The translations under genes were made by a program, and so were the position numbers. 64,000 bases of DNA from Nocardia amamiensis NBRC 102102. Lineage in GTDB: Bacteria > Actinomycetota > Actinomycetes > Mycobacteriales > Mycobacteriaceae. The notes beneath the pieces were generated by a model. The model did not search any database and was not told where the DNA came from. It saw only the letters and a program-made list of their open reading frames with translations. The stretch is taken from assembly GCF_001612745.1 (NCBI RefSeq), contig NZ_BDBA01000056.1, positions 1-64,000 of the forward strand. The letters run 5' to 3'. Of the stretch, positions 63,685-64,000 are shown piece after piece (within the stretch, counting starts at the first letter, position 1; every line of letters starts with the position of its first letter).

Positions 63685-64000
63685 TCAACGCATCACGCCG
63701 GTGTGTCCCGTGGAATAGCGTCCGGGTTGCGGCCAGATGGTGAGCCCGTGCGGTCCCTTGCCGACGGGTATGCGCGCCAAGAGGTTCCAGTTGACGATGT
63801 CGATGGCGTACACCTCGCCGTGGTGGCGGCCGGATGCCCAGAAGACGCGCCCGTCCGCGGAGATATTGCCCATGTCGGGGCTGCCGCCTCCCGGCACGAA
63901 CCACTTGTGCACCACGGCATTCGCCGCGAAGTCCCACACCGAGATGCTGCCTTCGTGCCGGTTGGTGATGAGCATCTGGCGGGAGTCCCGGGTGACGTAG
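63685..64000 (-). CDS. Partial YncE/YVTN-type beta-propeller protein (C-terminus)
   Basis: The gene runs off the right edge; about 105 C-terminal residues are visible. Repeats such as MLITNRHEGSISVWDFAANA and DGRVFWASGRHHGEVYAIDI, then VNWNLLARIPVGKGPHGLTI, are WD/YVTN-type blade sequences; GKGPHGLTIWPQPGRYSTGH is the YncE-like blade signature. Such proteins are usually secreted or envelope-located. The start is not in the window. Confidence 0.8.
   Translation of the reverse strand, partial: YVTRDSRQMLITNRHEGSISVWDFAANAVVHKWFVPGGGSPDMGNISADGRVFWASGRHHGEVYAIDIVNWNLLARIPVGKGPHGLTIWPQPGRYSTGHTGVMR

Overview
The window is high-GC actinobacterial chromosome, most likely from Nocardia or a close mycolic-acid relative. 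The strongest evidence is its right third (about 43,959-59,479). There the order fadE25, purE, purK, a GtrA-family gene, a PH-domain gene, birA, accD5, accE5, maf, sseA, accA3 matches the order I recall around Rv3274c-Rv3285 of Mycobacterium tuberculosis, with a few extra genes inserted. A mycothiol-dependent enzyme family, a deazaflavin (F420) oxidoreductase, an LppU-like protein and split pntAa/pntAb/pntB genes fit the same group. I see no rRNA, tRNA or CRISPR array.

Layout. 1-8 kb: valine/branched acyl-CoA catabolism (acyl-CoA dehydrogenase, mmsA, fused isobutyryl-CoA mutase icmF). The mmsA and icmF promoter regions share an 18-bp near-palindromic element. 8-19 kb: a divergent Dabb/TetR pair with two palindromic operators, an amidohydrolase, a BtuF-like protein without export signal, a SWIM/SNF2 pair, a rhodanese, a BenE transporter and an SDR. 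19-25 kb: an Lrp regulator divergent from a complete E1alpha-E1beta-E2 branched-chain keto acid dehydrogenase operon, then a convergent AraC regulator-thioesterase pair. 25-35 kb: MFS transporter, DDN-type oxidoreductase, LppU-like protein, a frameshifted AAA gene, the pnt transhydrogenase operon with a 22-bp palindrome upstream, a HIT-MDMPI-peptidase E operon, a 38-residue membrane protein and a GtrA protein.

35.8-44 kb is the most unusual part. glcD is flanked by a 152-bp inverted repeat of its own 3' end. After it lies what looks like a genomic island: a five-gene overlapping operon (radical SAM, DEDD exonuclease, P-loop NTPase, two small proteins), a divergent XRE regulator of lower GC, a HAD phosphatase, and a truncated tyrosine integrase flanked by 22-bp direct repeats. 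This is the best candidate for an undescribed system.

44-64 kb: the fadE25-to-accA3 block, with added TetR, phosphotransferase, two-component and HTH genes, then a patatin-like lipase, a Ser/Thr kinase, a short GNAT-like gene and the end of a beta-propeller gene. The sseA-type sulfurtransferase has Ser where the catalytic Cys should be. Next to it is a regulator with a SufR-like cysteine pattern, and a palindrome lies in front of sseA.

The metabolic genes form one logical flow. Branched-chain keto acids are decarboxylated (bkd), dehydrogenated (acyl-CoA dehydrogenases), and channelled through methylmalonate semialdehyde (mmsA) or mutase (icmF). The AccA3-AccD5-AccE5 carboxylase makes methylmalonyl-CoA, the precursor of branched lipids. 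Functional calls are from reading motifs and remembered families; no database search was run.
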